A DNA stretch of 64,000 nt from Muraenolepis orangiensis (GCA_027704905.1 CM050999.1:9215086-9279085), one strand, 5' to 3'; numbered from the stretch's first letter, positions 24,500 through 36,664 are shown. Program-made: numbers and translations. The notes: a model not told the origin generated them from the letters alone.

Positions 24500-24930
24500 A
24501 GACCAGTACTAGTACAAGATAATTTAAGATATATTAAAGATCATTTTTATTGACAGGTACATAGGAATGCTTACTCCCCATTCCCTCCCGCAGTATAAAT
24601 ATTTAAAAGAACACCATCAAAATGATATATACAATAAAATAAACAAAAAAGAGCAGCAAAGTGACTTTTATTTTATTATTTTACAAAAATGTTTCAAAAC
24701 CATTTAGTAGTACAAGATACAATATATTTGTACTGGCCAATTGCAACAGGTCCATTGGAATGCTTACTCCCCATTCCCTCCCGCGGTATACATCTCCAAA
24801 ACAATACCATAAAAATAATATATACAATAAAAAATAAATGAAAAAAGAGCACCAAAGTGACTGTTAAATTATATGTGTTGTATATGTGTTGAATGTACAT
24901 GTTGTTTTTTCATCACAGGAGACAAGTAGT
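24500..24930 (-). mobile_element. Two tandem retroposon 3' tails, minus
   Basis: GAATGCTTACTCCCCATTCC / CTCCCGC occurs at 24567 and again at 24758, each followed by AT-rich sequence with ATATATACAATAAAA and AAAGTGACT. The same sequence lies on the plus strand at 28100-28255. Confidence 0.55.
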
Positions 24931-25033
24931 AGTAGTAGCAGCATAATAAGATAGTAATAGGAAACTTGTACATGCTGCTTGGTTTTACTAGACACACTCT
25001 TAACATTTGCCAGTGGGTGGGTGGAAGTATCAG

Positions 25034-25190
25034 CTTTCTAATAAGTAGGTAGAGTGGGTTATCTGGCAACAGGAAAGTTGCCAGTTCGATAACCCGGGCA
25101 AGACACTTAACCCTATCTTCTCCTGATGAGCTGGCATCAATTGTTAAATGCTTTAGTTAAAAGCGCTATATAAATGCAGTCCATTTTCCA
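25034..25190 (+). mobile_element. Decayed tRNA-headed SINE
   Basis: A recognisable TAGGTAGAGTGGGTT head, AGTTCGATAACCCGGGCAAG and the AAAGCGCTATATAAATGCAG tail remain, with internal deletions. Confidence 0.6.
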
Positions 25191-25349
25191 TTTAAAAATT
25201 ACTGTGTGGAGAGTTATTGTAATACTTATCTTATTTTAATAATGATATGCGGTACAATAATATAACATAGGTATGAGGCATATTGTTGATAGAAAACCCA
25301 AAACACAGTAACACAACATGAGGCTGTGAAAAATAGGGAGATTTTGTCC

Positions 25350-25560
25350 ATTACATTACATTACATTACATTACAGTCATTTAGCAGACACGTTCGTCCA
25401 AAGCCAACACCACAGACAAATAGAATACATACAAGGATGTGAAAGTCAAATAACTATTAGTATTTGAGTGCACAAACTTTCCTTATGTCATGTGTCACCT
25501 TGTAAGTCGCTTTGAATAAAAGCATCTGCCAAATGCCCTAAATGTAAATGTAATGTGGTG
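25350..25560. mobile_element. Head-to-head L2-type tails
   Basis: (TTACA)n with CATTTAGCAGACACGTTCGT at 25350-25420 (minus) faces TTGTAAGTCGCTTTGAATAA with AATGTAAATGTAATG at 25500-25557 (plus). Little body is left between them. Confidence 0.55.
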
Positions 25561-25864
25561 TATTATGACTAAATTATTAAAATAAATACATACAAATTAA
25601 CGCACATATAGAAGAACAGGTCCAGCAATGAATAGGCCTGCAGCTGTATCCCTGTTTGAACTGTACTTTGAACCCCTGCACTGTGTCCCGAAATACTACT
25701 ACGGTAATGGGTATTATAGAACTAGTCCCAACTAGTCCGATATCGGCATTATTACTCCCTCTCAGTTTTCCTTCCAGTAACAGTACATTACATGACAACA
25801 ACTGAATATTAATCCGTTTTCTCCTGAATATTCACTTACAATAACTAGTTGTTACTGAAATCCA

Positions 25865-26230
25865 AACGCTTAAGATTAGATTAGATTCTAATTTATTGTC
25901 ATTGCACAGCACAGCATCTGGAATAATCCCCCAGGCCCCCTCTGGAATAACCTCCCATCCCATATTAAGTCCTGCCCCACCATTGACAATTTTAAATCTA
26001 ATTTAAAGACTCATCGTTTTTCTCTTGCTTTTAGCTCAGTCCGAGGTTGGCCCCATGTTTTTTGGTCAAGTCCACCCTTCATTTCTTAATTTATTTTTCA
26101 ACATCCTCTAATTGTGTTTTAAATTAGTTTGTCAGTTTTACTTGGTCTTTCTTAACTTTTAAGGTCACTACCGTGAGTCTAATTGTTTTATATATATATT
26201 TATATATATGACTTGACTTGACTTACAGCG
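25865..26230 (+). pseudogene. LINE reverse transcriptase C-terminal remnant and tail
   Basis: From about 25930 one frame reads WNNLPSHIKSCPTIDNFKSN followed by LKTHRFSLAF, typical of the extreme C-terminus of fish LINE polyproteins. The 3' UTR that follows ends in TTGACTTGACTT-like repeats. The rest of the element is missing. Confidence 0.6.
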
Positions 26231-26879
26231 AAAATAATTTGGCATCTAACCAGAGTGCAAATGTTGCAGTAAAGTGCATGGTAATATAATTTACAGTTAA
26301 CAGTGGCTAAAAGACAGTCTACTGAGTATAACAACAGTTATAAGATTACTTATAGAGTATGTGTGAGATATGAGCATAATAATAGGTATATATATATACA
26401 GGTAAGTATACAAGTATTTAACAGGTAGTGATCAGGGGTAATCAATTATGAAAAACAGGATCAATATATATAAATGTATATACAGCAGGTAGAGAGCAGG
26501 GATATGCAGTTGTATCAACAGTACATTAAAATATATATGGCAGGTACAGTACAAATGTAAAAATGTACACAGGTATGTTATCAATAAATATGTCAACTAT
26601 AGGTAACATAAACATATGATGTATGCCTGTCCCGTGTCTGCATATCATCTGCATACATTGTGTTATATGCTAAGCGTATATAACACATCAAGAAAGATGT
26701 ATGACTTCTCATCACCAAAGGTCAACTAAACAGTGAAGCGTAATGACCCGAGAACAGTGCTGCATCTTATTGTACCGTAAGTCTTGTAGTGGACGGGAAT
26801 GAGTGACGCGTGCTCCTACCGTAACTATGACAATATAAGGACATTCGCCACATGGATATGGTGTATTTTGATTCATTCA

Positions 26880-27019
26880 TTCGGCTGTAATTAGCCGTCT
26901 TGTTTTACACCCTGCGGACACTTCATGAAGTCCACTGTTTTTTATCTTAATGTTTACTGTAGCATATATGCTCTGTAATGTGTCCTTGGGTGTCTTGAAA
27001 GGTGCCCCACAAATAAAAT

Positions 27020-27056
<37 letters not shown>
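26880..27056 (+). mobile_element. Retroposon 3' tail with (ATT)n
   Basis: CCTTGGGTGTCTTGAAAGGT and AAATAAAATGT followed by ten ATT units resemble a fish LINE 3' end. Confidence 0.45.
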
Positions 27057-27057
<1 letters not shown>

Positions 27058-27221
27058 AGTTCACAAAGTTCCTAAAAACTTGGTGAGGGTTTTTAGGTGG
27101 AATGGCAATTAAGATTTTAGAACAGGGAAATACCGGGCTACAAATCCGGATCTGCGGGGGTCCAGACATGGGGTGTACTTAAACAATGTGAATGCAAAAT
27201 ACATAATGATGAATCACATGG

Positions 27222-27435
27222 CCGGCAGTATAGCTCAGGAGGTAGAGGTTGCTGGTTCGATCCCCCGGCTCCTCCTAGCAAAACCTGTCGAGGTGTCCTT
27301 GAGCAAGACACCCTAACCCTAACTGCTCCTGATGTGCTGGCTGTCTCCTTGAATGAGTGTATGAATGGGTGAATGTGAGGCATGACTTGTAAAGAGCTTT
27401 GGATAAAAGCGCTATATAAAAGCATTCATTATCAT
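27222..27435 (+). mobile_element. tRNA-headed SINE, complete
   Basis: Head GGCAGTATAGCTCAGGAGGT, B-box GCTGGTTCGATCCCC, body CTTGAGCAAGACACCCTAAC, and tail GAGCTTTGGATAAAAGCGCT with ATATAAA. Confidence 0.75.
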
Positions 27436-27499
27436 TCCCATTACATGGACCGGATGAAATGGTGAAGAACTGTTGCTTTAGAGGGATTGTTTAGGGGGG

Positions 27500-27636
27500 G
27501 AGCAGGGTAAGGGGTCTGCTGCCTTGCTCAAGGGGCGCCAGGGTGCCCTAGGTGTTTCGGAGACTTGATCCGGCGACCTTCCGGTTCCATGTCCAAGTCC
27601 TAAAAGACTGAGCTATACCCCCCCCCCCCCCCCCCA
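27500..27636 (-). mobile_element. tRNA-headed SINE head, minus, ending in poly-C
   Basis: Reverse complement of the tRNA-like head (GACCTTCCGGTTCCATGTCC, ACTGAGCTATAC) and the CTTGAGCAAGG body. It abuts a C17 homopolymer near 27619-27636. Confidence 0.6.
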
Positions 27637-27739
27637 AAATATGGGGGGATATCAAAAGCAAGAGGTGCTTCTTGAATAAATGAGAAGACCAAAAAAAAGC
27701 CCCCTTTTCAAATAATTGTGAGACAATCCCCTTCCACTC

Positions 27740-27905
27740 TGTGGTTCCTTCTCAAGATTTCTTCCTCCATCATTAAGGGAGTTATTTCTTGCCCTTAGGG
27801 TGGTCCCTTAGGGTTTGGGGGGTGTTGTAAACATGTGGCCTGTGAAGCCCTTTGAGACTGGAACTGTGATTAAGGGCTATACAAATACAATTTAATTGAC
27901 TTGAC
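27740..27905 (+). mobile_element. Retroposon 3' tail
   Basis: GTGGTTCCTTCTCAAGATTT, GAGTTATTTCTTGCCCTTAG, AAGCCCTTTGAGACTGGAAC and GGGCTATACAAATACAATTT are the hallmarks of a common teleost LINE/SINE 3' end. Confidence 0.6.
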
Positions 27906-27999
27906 AATAATCACACACACTGTGAGTGGACAGGTAACGATGCTAGAGCCTTTCACTTTCATAACATTCTCATTAACATTACACTTAGATACTTTGCTG

Positions 28000-28262
28000 G
28001 ACTTTCTGGACTCATCACAGTTACTGCACTGTACTGTACTGTATTCATGATGCTGCTGAACTACTGCACTTTAAATGCTTTTAAAGATTTTTGTAAAAAA
28101 AACATGTACATTCAACACACTTTGCTGTTCTTTTTTTGTTTATTTTTTATTGTATATATTATTTGTATGGTATTGTTTTGGAGATGTATACTGCGGGATG
28201 GAATGGGGAGTAAGCATTACAATGTACCTGTACCTGGACAATAAAATATCTTGTATCTTGTA
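28000..28262 (+). mobile_element. Retroposon 3' tail ending in CTTGTAT repeats
   Basis: It contains the GGGAGTAAGCATTACAATGT block shared (inverted) with 24.5-24.9 kb and ends AATAAAATATCTTGTATCTTG. The short tail repeat runs straight into the 22-bp minisatellite. Confidence 0.55.
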
Positions 28263-28462
28263 TCTTGTATCTTGTGGGGTTGTATGTTGTATCTTGTGGG
28301 GTTGTATGTTGTATCTTGTGGGGTTGTATGTTGTATCTTGTGGGGTTGTATGTTGTATCTTGTGGGGTTGTATGTTGTATCTTGTGGGGTTGTATGTTTT
28401 ATCTTGTGGGGTTGTATGTTGTATCTTGTGGGGTTGTATGTTGTATCTTGTGGGGTTGTATC
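28262..28462 (+). repeat. 22-bp minisatellite grown from a retroposon tail
   Basis: About nine units of CTTGTGGGGTTGTATGTTGT plus AT lie directly downstream of CTTGTAT tail repeats. 22 is not a multiple of 3, yet all three frames stay open over part of the array by chance. Confidence 0.8.
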
Positions 28463-31164
28463 ACGGGACTAAGCCGTGTCTGTACCCATTAGGGCACCTT
28501 CACGGGCCTTCATTGAAAAGCCTCCCCTCTGCTCCGAGGGGATGAGAAGGGGAATTATTCCCTGACTGGATCCAGAGCCGTCCTCGTTAGTGTTGACTTG
28601 ATCCGATAACGGAGCACGTGTGAAACATTCACATATACTCATCACTGAGAAACAAGTCTTCCTCTGAGGTTTCAACCTTTTTTTTCGTTTGCTAAACGGA
28701 ACGTGATCCGATCTCTCTTTCCTTAAGTGTCTGTTCCCAGCCCCAAAGTGAAACGGGCTGGCCTGTGATTATGGATGATCTAATCGAAGGTCTTGACGTT
28801 GGATTTCCAGGACCTTGAGGAGTTCCTGTCTCGTGACCCTCTCTCTAACGTCCAGAGGCACGGTGGTCATGTGAGAGAAGCTGCCGAACGTGCGTCCACT
28901 TAACCTCTAAACAAACTACCAGAATCACAGGGAATCACAGGACGCAGGGCGTGTTTCTGTGGGATCGTCGGCATGGGCCTTGACAATCTTGCGTCCTCCG
29001 TCATGAATCCTTCATACAATTATCAATCATTTGTGTAATTGTCAAAGGGCTTTTTTGAGTGACTTGAGTTCATATGAGGTCAACTAGCACCCTGTGAACT
29101 TATAGAAGTGCTAGAAATGTTGTATGGTTTTGTCAACCTACTGTTTTAATATTGATGCCCACTCGTCAATATTTACATTACATCATCTTAGCATTTTAGT
29201 ATTTATAAATAATATGACTTCTTCCACTGTCTGAGAATTATACATCTAAGTGGAGACTGGAGAATAACAGAAGTACCACTATCTATATCAACTAGTTGTT
29301 TAGTGCTTCAAGTTTAGTTTGTATTATACACATTTCAATGTATTATACACATTTTTCTTGGATTTAAGTGTCTGCTAAATGACATTAAATACTTATTGTC
29401 ACTGTGAGTCCTTGGGAGACACCAACATGAGTGCAGAATTGTTAATCCAGTGTCAAGTGGATGTTCTTTATGACTTTATGAAGTCGAGCTATCATACTAG
29501 AGTTGATAGATTAGATTAGAGTTACAAGTTCATAGTTTACCACAACAGACTTCCTTTAATTGTTTGTCTGTGTCATAAAGACATAAATGATAACAGACAA
29601 ACCTTAGACATTGATAAAAATAGAATGGTAGAATATAATATAATTTTCTATTTATTTTTTTCTTTGTATCTCTGGCCATATTTCCTAGAGCCTGTGAGTG
29701 AATGAATTATAGGCAGACCATCCCCTGACCTTTACACTTGTCCCGGTTTGGAAGAGGAAAGAGCACGTGAGCAAGACGTGGGGGACTATCTCTGACCCCT
29801 GGCAGCCAGCAATGTTGTTGTGAGGAAGATGAACTGAATGCCCTCACCGGCCTTGAAGTGGAATTTCTACTCAAAACACAATGCTAACTTTAAACATACT
29901 TGCACACCAAATAATGATATTGTCATTATCACATGTGCAAAAAGACACACACACACATTGTAGTAATATTACGTTGTAATATGCCCAAATCTATTTATAG
30001 CAAAAAAAGTTCAGTGGCATGTATTTGTCAACAAACCAAAGGTTCAGTGCTACCCAGTGTCAGCCCAGGTTAATCATTCGTACAGGAGGTTATGTTGACT
30101 TTATGGCTGGACCACAGGAATCAATTTCTCATAAATTGTAACAACAATTAATGTTATTGAGGTAGATGTGTAGTTCCTTTGCCATTTAGAGTAAATACAG
30201 ACGCTACATCTGAAAATTCCAAATGGTATACCATTTTTTATTTATTTATTAATCATGCGTACACATGCGTATATATTATGTATGCATTCTTAGATTTTTT
30301 ATTTGTTGATGCAAAGTCGGGATTTAGTCCAAATCAAATCAATATAAAGGTATTTTTGTATGAATAAATATGACCTAAAGAGACTACATAATGTACAAGC
30401 AGATGCATGCATGCCTGTGTGTGTGCAGACATCATGTATGCCATTGGCATCTTGGTATTCATTCACAAAGGTGACCCGACAGTGTGACACAGGGACACTC
30501 AGCCACGATGACTTAACAGTAAGGTATTCCCCCAAATCAATTCCCTTGATAAGGTAGCATCCTAATATGGTTCTCACACAGAAACCCGTTCAGTACCAGA
30601 GCAACGATAGCTCGATCCTGTGATTTGAGTGAATGGGATTCAAATGCAAACCGAGTTGAAATTCAACAACCCTAATTGGAAAAGGCTGCATGTGTTTATA
30701 ATCATTATAAGCTTTGGTAGTTTACTCTGTGTTTTTATTATTTAGTGACATGACATCGTCACAAAGTATCACGCTGTCATAAGGCGTTCCCGAAAAACAC
30801 CATCAGAGAACACTGTTACTTGGAATAGGCATATATGGTCATCAGTATGTTTTCGCTTTCTATTCATTGGTCGAGACAGAAGGGTCATGTAGGGTTTTGG
30901 CTATATGCATTCAGATGGCACACCCACTGTATCTGTATCTGGTATAGGAGTAAAAGCATTGAACATGGACTTTGTCCATGAACAAAACACACTACCGCTT
31001 TTACATTGAGCTCTCAAGTTATACAGACAAGAAGAGGCCTGCCGAAAGCTAAACAAATCAGTTTACTCTCACAGTTCCGAAGGGTTTGTCTGTTTCATTA
31101 TTTACTAATGTTAGCATTTTCATGAAAGAAGCCGAGACTAAAATGTATAAAACTAAAATACATA

Positions 31165-31260
31165 CACAACTAGAGGGCCCTCAGTAGAGCACATACCTCC
31201 GCCACGCCAAAAAGTCCCCTGGATCCGGAAAACATCAACTGTTTCAAGGCCTGGCCCACA
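31165..31260 (+). mobile_element. Dispersed GCGGAGGT-type repeat, truncated copy 3
   Basis: It starts ACTAGAGGGCCCTCAGTAGA and continues ACATACCTCCGCCACGCC. The second half is absent. Confidence 0.5.
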
Positions 31261-31679
31261 CAAGCAGATCCAGCCAGTTATATTCTGTCTTACATTCACT
31301 ATCAAGAAAGGTTCAAATAAGTTCTAAAGGCTGGTACAATAGCGTGCTTCGAATGTGTTTTTGGCCCAACATGAAAACCACAATTTCTAGTGGGAAGTAG
31401 TTATAGGAACACATGGACAGAGTTACAGTGAAACCGTGGTTCCATTCCTGTTATCCCAACATTGATCGGCCATTTCTGGGACATAGAGGGAATTAGCTAT
31501 TCGATTTACACGTCATACAAAGTGAATAAAACAGACAGCATATTTTTAAAAAAAAGTATTATTATCTGACAATATCGGGATAGTGCCATTGTCCATATTC
31601 CACAGATATGGCAAATAATAATATAAATAATAATAGATTACATAATTTATATATTATAAAGCGCAAATCACGACACCCA

Positions 31680-31940
31680 AGGCTAGTAGCTCAGGAGGTA
31701 GAGCAGTCGTCTGACAACCAAAATCCCGGTTCGATTCCCCGGCGGCTCCTCCTAGCAAAACTGTCGAGGTATCCTTGAGCAAGACACCCTACCCCTAACT
31801 GCTCCTGACGTGGCTGGCTATCTCCTTGCATGGCTGACTCCGCCCTCGGTGGATGAATGGGTGTGTATGAATGGGTGAATGTGAGGCATGACTTGTAAAG
31901 CGATTTCGATAAAAGTGCGATATAAATGCAGTGCTCAGTT
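31680..31940 (+). mobile_element. tRNA-headed SINE, complete
   Basis: The head GCTAGTAGCTCAGGAGGTAG and GGTTCGATTCCCCGGC look very tRNA-like. The body contains GGATGAATGGGTGTGTATGA, and the tail GCGATTTCGATAAAAGTGCG with ATATAAATGCAG is a mutated hairpin. I treat it as a SINE, not a tRNA gene, because no cloverleaf closes and the family body follows. Confidence 0.75.
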
Positions 31941-33316
31941 GAGTGTTGAAATGGACAAAGGATGCAGATCAGAGGACCTCCATAAGACAGTGAGCTCACA
32001 AGACTCTCTCTTCTGGTCCCTCTTCACTTAACGCTGAGGCCAGTTAACGTCGTTAGCCTTGCTGTCGCTGCTGCTGCTGCTGCAACTAGCCGCACATGGT
32101 GAACCGCAGCTCCAATGATCAGTCTAAGAGGCCTATGCATTATACGTGGCTAATGAGTAAACCATGTTTTATGCGATGCACGCCAGATAGTTGGCTCAGG
32201 TCAGCTTGCATGAGCCCTGGTTCTAATACTGCACACTCTCATACAATATAGCAGATATGTGCAATGCATGTATGCACACACACACATGCGTGTGCGCACC
32301 TGCGCGCACACAAACACACACAAACATTCACTAACTCAGTCACTCACTCACTCACTCACTTACTCACGTTTGATGAAGTTTGATGAAAGATGAGCTCAAA
32401 TCTGGGCCAATGGGGCATTTCACTTTCTTTCGCCTTATATTAGTTTTATTGACCAATCATGTTGCTGGAGGCGAGGGTCTATAAGCAGGTACTTTGGAAA
32501 ACACAAACTCGCCCTGCGGTAGTAAACTGTAAAAATACACGTCTGTAAAGATTTCAAATCAACACCCTGTAGCTGGGCCAAGAAACACGGCCCCTTCTGA
32601 AATCTTCATCCACTTGTGCGAAACAGGAAACCACTCTGCCCCTTCAGTCATTGGTTTTAGTACCTTGGTAAATACCTTGGTGTCTCCCCTAAGAAGTTCT
32701 GCTATAGTCGGATAGCTGCTGGATCAGAGATTAGACATCAACTGGGAATAGTTTACATAGAGAGGACAGAACGTGCAGTTCTCCAGAAAATTGTGTCATC
32801 AAGAACAATTAGACAAACATTAAACCGTAGGTTGTCACAGAAACGTGGCTTAACTAACTAAAAGCCTAACTAACTCTGATTTGTCAATAAATTGCAATGT
32901 TTTATATTGTTCATATCACTCTTTTTTTTAACTATTTGTATGTATCTATTTTTGATTTCATATATTTTACTCTCCAGTTTCATATTTAATATTTTACTTT
33001 AACACAATGTCCTTAATTAGTTATTACTAAATATGCTTTACAACATGTTTCACTTGCTTTGGCCTTCTAATAGCATTACAATTAAATAATAAATATGGAT
33101 CCAATAATAGTATATGTCTTATATAAAGTAAAGTATATGTATTTTATTGTGTATTACATGACATTCAATTCAATTAAAAACAGATAATAAAGTACATGAA
33201 GTGTAATAAAGTATGTATAATCATTTATACAGGTAATACAGTAGTATACAGGTAGTAAGATGGCGCCGTACGTGATGGCTGCCGTGTTGCGAGCTCCCGC
33301 ACGATGACGCAGCTTT

Positions 33317-33816
33317 TTGTTATTTATTATTTTTATCGCGACTATCCTTGTACAGAAAGTTAGCAGCACGTTCACTTATGACTTTTGCACACTTCTGGAG
33401 ATTAGATCGACAGTCGCTCGCCGCCTGCCAGAGTTTTTTCATTCTTTCGACTCGGACGTCCCGTCCGAAGTCACAGCTGGATTGTCTGTGACCATCTTGG
33501 GCACGATTACACGCAAGCGTCGCCGGAAGAAGCGAGGGAAGCGAGCGGGCGTGCTAGTCAGGCTTAGATGTCGATCCAATCGCCCCCCACTACCCACCAT
33601 TCTACTGGAAGAAGGTTCTCCCGAAGTTCTACCAACACAAAACGAGCAACACACAGGGTGAGTGGATCCTCGACCACTGCTACACACCCTACCGTGATGG
33701 CTACAAGGCCCTCCTCCGCCCACCGTTCGGCAAATCAGACCACCGCGTTGACCAGCTACTCCCCGCCTATAGGCAGAGACTGAAGCAGCAACCGATCGCT
33801 GTGAGGGAAGTTCAAT
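33317..33816 (+). pseudogene. L2 ORF 5' part with endonuclease deletion
   Basis: An open segment (33317-33661) carries the basic region and RPPLPTILLEE, which normally leads into the apurinic-type endonuclease. The next recognisable piece (from about 33660, another frame) reads WILDHCYTPYRDGYKALLRP, which belongs to the far end of that domain and the linker, and stops near 33816. Roughly the whole catalytic core is therefore missing. Confidence 0.7.
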
Positions 33817-34056
33817 GATGGTCGGACCAATCGGACTCTATGCTACAGGATTGTTTTGATCGTGCTGACTGGGACATGTTTCGGGTTGCCTCGGACAATA
33901 ACAGTACGCGTCCTCGGTCACCGGGTTCATCAAGACGTGCATAGATGACATTGTTCCGACCAAGTCGGTTCGGATATACCCCAACCAGAAACCGTGGATT
34001 AACGACGATGTTCGCGCTGCCCTCCACGCGCGTAATGCCGCTTTGGCTCCGGGAAT

Positions 34057-35691
34057 ATGGAGGTATATACGAGAGCCCGCTACGACCTCCGTAAGACCAG
34101 CGTCACTGCCAAGCGGGAGTATAAGGTTAGAGTGGAGGAGAAATTCAAGAGCCACGACGCGAGGGGTATGTGGCAGGGGTTACAGACGATAACAAACTTC
34201 AGAGGGAGAACCAGTTGTGTAGAGAACTCCTCTACCTCCCTCCCAGGAGAGTTAAAAACTTGTTTTGCTCGGTTCGACGTGAACGGCAGCCCGCCGAAGC
34301 CAGCACCGCCTGAGGAGACCATCCTGCTGAACATCTCGGAGGCGGATGTGCGCCGCACCTTCAAGCGGCTGAACATCCGTAAGGCGGCAGGCCGCGACCA
34401 CATCCCGGGCCGTGTCCTCAGAGCATGCGCAGACCAGTTGGCAGGAGTCTTTGCAGACATCTTCAACCTCTCCCTGTCCCAGGCTGTTGTTCCTGCGGTC
34501 TTCAAGATGTCCACCACCAGGTAACCTGCCTGAACGACTATAGACCTGTAGCCCTCACCTCGATTGTCAGCAAATGCTTTGAGAGGTTGGTCAAGGACTT
34601 AATTTGCTCCGTGTTACCTGCCGCGCGGGACCCATGGCAATTTGCATATCGTCAAAACAGATCCACGAACGACGCAATTGCCATGGCCCTCCACACTGCC
34701 CTTTCCCACCTGGAGGGAAATAACTGTTATGTGCGAATGCTGTTTGTGGACTACAGCTCAGCGTTCAACACGATAGTTCCTGCCAAGCTCGACCCCAAGC
34801 TTAGAGGGTCTAGGCATGCTCCCATCCATGTGCAGCTGGATACTGGACCTCCTGCCGGACCGCGGCCAGGTGGTGAGGATGAGCAACACCTCCTCAGAGC
34901 CACTGACCCTCAACACGGGAGCCCCCCAGGGATGCGTGCTGAGCCCTCTCCTCTACTCCCTCTACACCCACGACTGCATGGCTATGCACAGCTCCAACGT
35001 CATCATCAAGTTTGCTGACGACACGACAGTGATGGGCCTGATCGCTGGCGACGACGAGACAGCCTACAGAGAGGAGGTTGGATCACTGGAGCAGTGGTGC
35101 CAGGAGAACAGCCTCGCCCTCAATGTCAAGAAGACCAAGGAGCTGATCATGGACTACAGGAAGCAGAGAGGAGAGCACGCCCCTATCTCCATCGACGTTG
35201 CAGTAGAGAGGGTCAGCAGATTTAAGTTCCTCGGCCTGCCCATCTCCGAGGACCTCACATCGTCCACGCCCACCGCACACGTGGTGAAAAGGGCCCAACA
35301 ACGCCTGTATTTCCTCAGGCGTCTGAGGAAATTCAGCATGGGCCCCCGCATCCTGAGAACATTCTACACCGGCACAATCAAGAGTGTTCTTACAGGGTGT
35401 ATCACCGCCTGGTACGGGAACTGCACCGCACTCGAGCGCAGAGCGCTTCAAAGGGTGGTGCGGACGGCCCAGTATATCGTTGGAGGTGAGCTCCCCTCCC
35501 TCCTGGATATATACCACAAGCGGTGCGTGGTCAAGGCCAAACAAATCATAAAAGACAAAGCCCACCCCAGCCACGAACTGTACTCACTTTTACCGTCAGG
35601 CAGGCGATACCGCAGTATCAAGTGCCGTACAAATAGGCTTAGAGATAGCTTCCACAGTCAGGCCATCAGGCTGCTGAACAAGGGTGTTTAG
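34057..35691 (+). pseudogene. L2 reverse transcriptase, frameshifted
   Basis: Three consecutive reading frames give a continuous RT when compared with fish L2/Maui-like elements. Breaks are near 34515 and 34810. The YSSAFNTI, GAPQGCVLSP and FADD motifs are intact. The longest intact piece, 34816-35691, holds palm motif C, thumb and C-terminal domain through RLLNKGV. Confidence 0.85.
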
Positions 35692-35898
35692 CATATAACA
35701 ATGTATATTTTATTACATTGATTTATATATATATATTGCTCTTTTTCTGACATATTGCATTTTATATATTCACTCATTGCTTATACTTGTGTAAACTGTG
35801 AAGTGACAATAAACTTGACTTGACTTGACTAGCGACAGGGGTGGGGGGGTCCACGTCCTCCGTGACGTATGACGTTAACGAGCGATGTTGACCAATCC

Positions 35899-36027
<129 letters not shown>

Positions 36028-36375
36028 GTGCCGGGCTTCCATCCCATTGGTCCATAGTGCGCACCGTGACGTGTGACGTCTCGCGGGCTCCATGGTGGTG
36101 AAGGAGGAGCAGCAGCGCGCATAGCTTCAATAACAGACCGTCGTTACAGCGGGGGGGCTAGGTCGTTAAATGATACCACCAGCTGCCACAATGAAAAGGA
36201 ATGTTGATTTGCGACCGAAGAAGGACCGAAGAGTCTGACTTTGAGGGGGAGGGAAGAGGAGGTGGTGGTGTTGGGGAGGAGGAGGAGGAGGAGAAGGAGG
36301 AGGAGGAGGGGGGCGTAAGCTAGCTGACCTCCGCTACTACAACAACACAACCGCTGACGGCTAGCTAGCTAGCTC

Positions 36376-36400
36376 GGGTTAGGGTTAGGGTTAGGGGGGG
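36376..36400 (+). repeat. Interstitial telomere-like (TTAGGG)3
   Basis: GGGTTAGGGTTAGGGTTAGG plus six G directly follows GCTAGCTAGCTAGCTC in the slc25a36 5' flank. Confidence 0.85.
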
Positions 36401-36664
36401 GTCTCTCTTCTGATCCCCGCAGGTGGAGGAGGAGGTGGTGGGTGGTGTCATCGTACCACAACACACAACAACAGTTGCTCACTAGCACTGAGGGTGAGGG
36501 GTGAGGGGTGGGAGGGTTGTTAGTACTAGTACTAGTACTACTACAGGGCAGTTGACCTCCTCATCTTGTCCTCCCTGCTGGAGGTGGAGGTGCTGGAGGT
36601 GGAGGTGGTGGTGGTGGTGGTGGTGTCGTCGTCGTCCTGGACGGGTCCCTGAATATGAGACACA

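Larger units (their letters stand above)
28470..33237. other. Intergenic DNA, no gene recognised
   Basis: Apart from the repeat copies at 31165 and 31680, this AT-rich stretch shows no exon I can support. A 65-codon open segment (32661-32861) starting after a TTTTAG site encodes a basic peptide (GKYLGVSPKKFCYSRIAAGS...). It may be a relic of a coding sequence. Confidence 0.5.
33238..35830 (+). mobile_element. Degraded L2-clade non-LTR retrotransposon
   Basis: The element starts near AAGATGGCG (33257, a YY1-like motif) and ends with the tail ACTGTGAAGTGACAATAAAC followed by TTGAC repeats. The reverse transcriptase is read from three frames: 34057-34524 (linker and fingers, LRACADQLAGVFADIFNLSL), about 34510-34810 (DYRPVALTS, motif A FVDYSSAFNTI) and 34816-35691 (GAPQGCVLSP; FADD catalytic motif at 35011-35022; C-terminal thumb). 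Frameshifts separate these parts, so it is inactive as it stands. An N-terminal basic segment (RKRRRKKRGKRAG, 33500-33550) precedes an apparent deletion of most of the endonuclease domain near 33620-33660. Similar 3' tails occur elsewhere in the window. Confidence 0.88.

Noticed and set aside
31680..31760. tRNA gene-like sequence
   Set aside because: A- and B-box-like motifs are followed by a SINE body and tail seen in several other copies, and no complete cloverleaf is evident.
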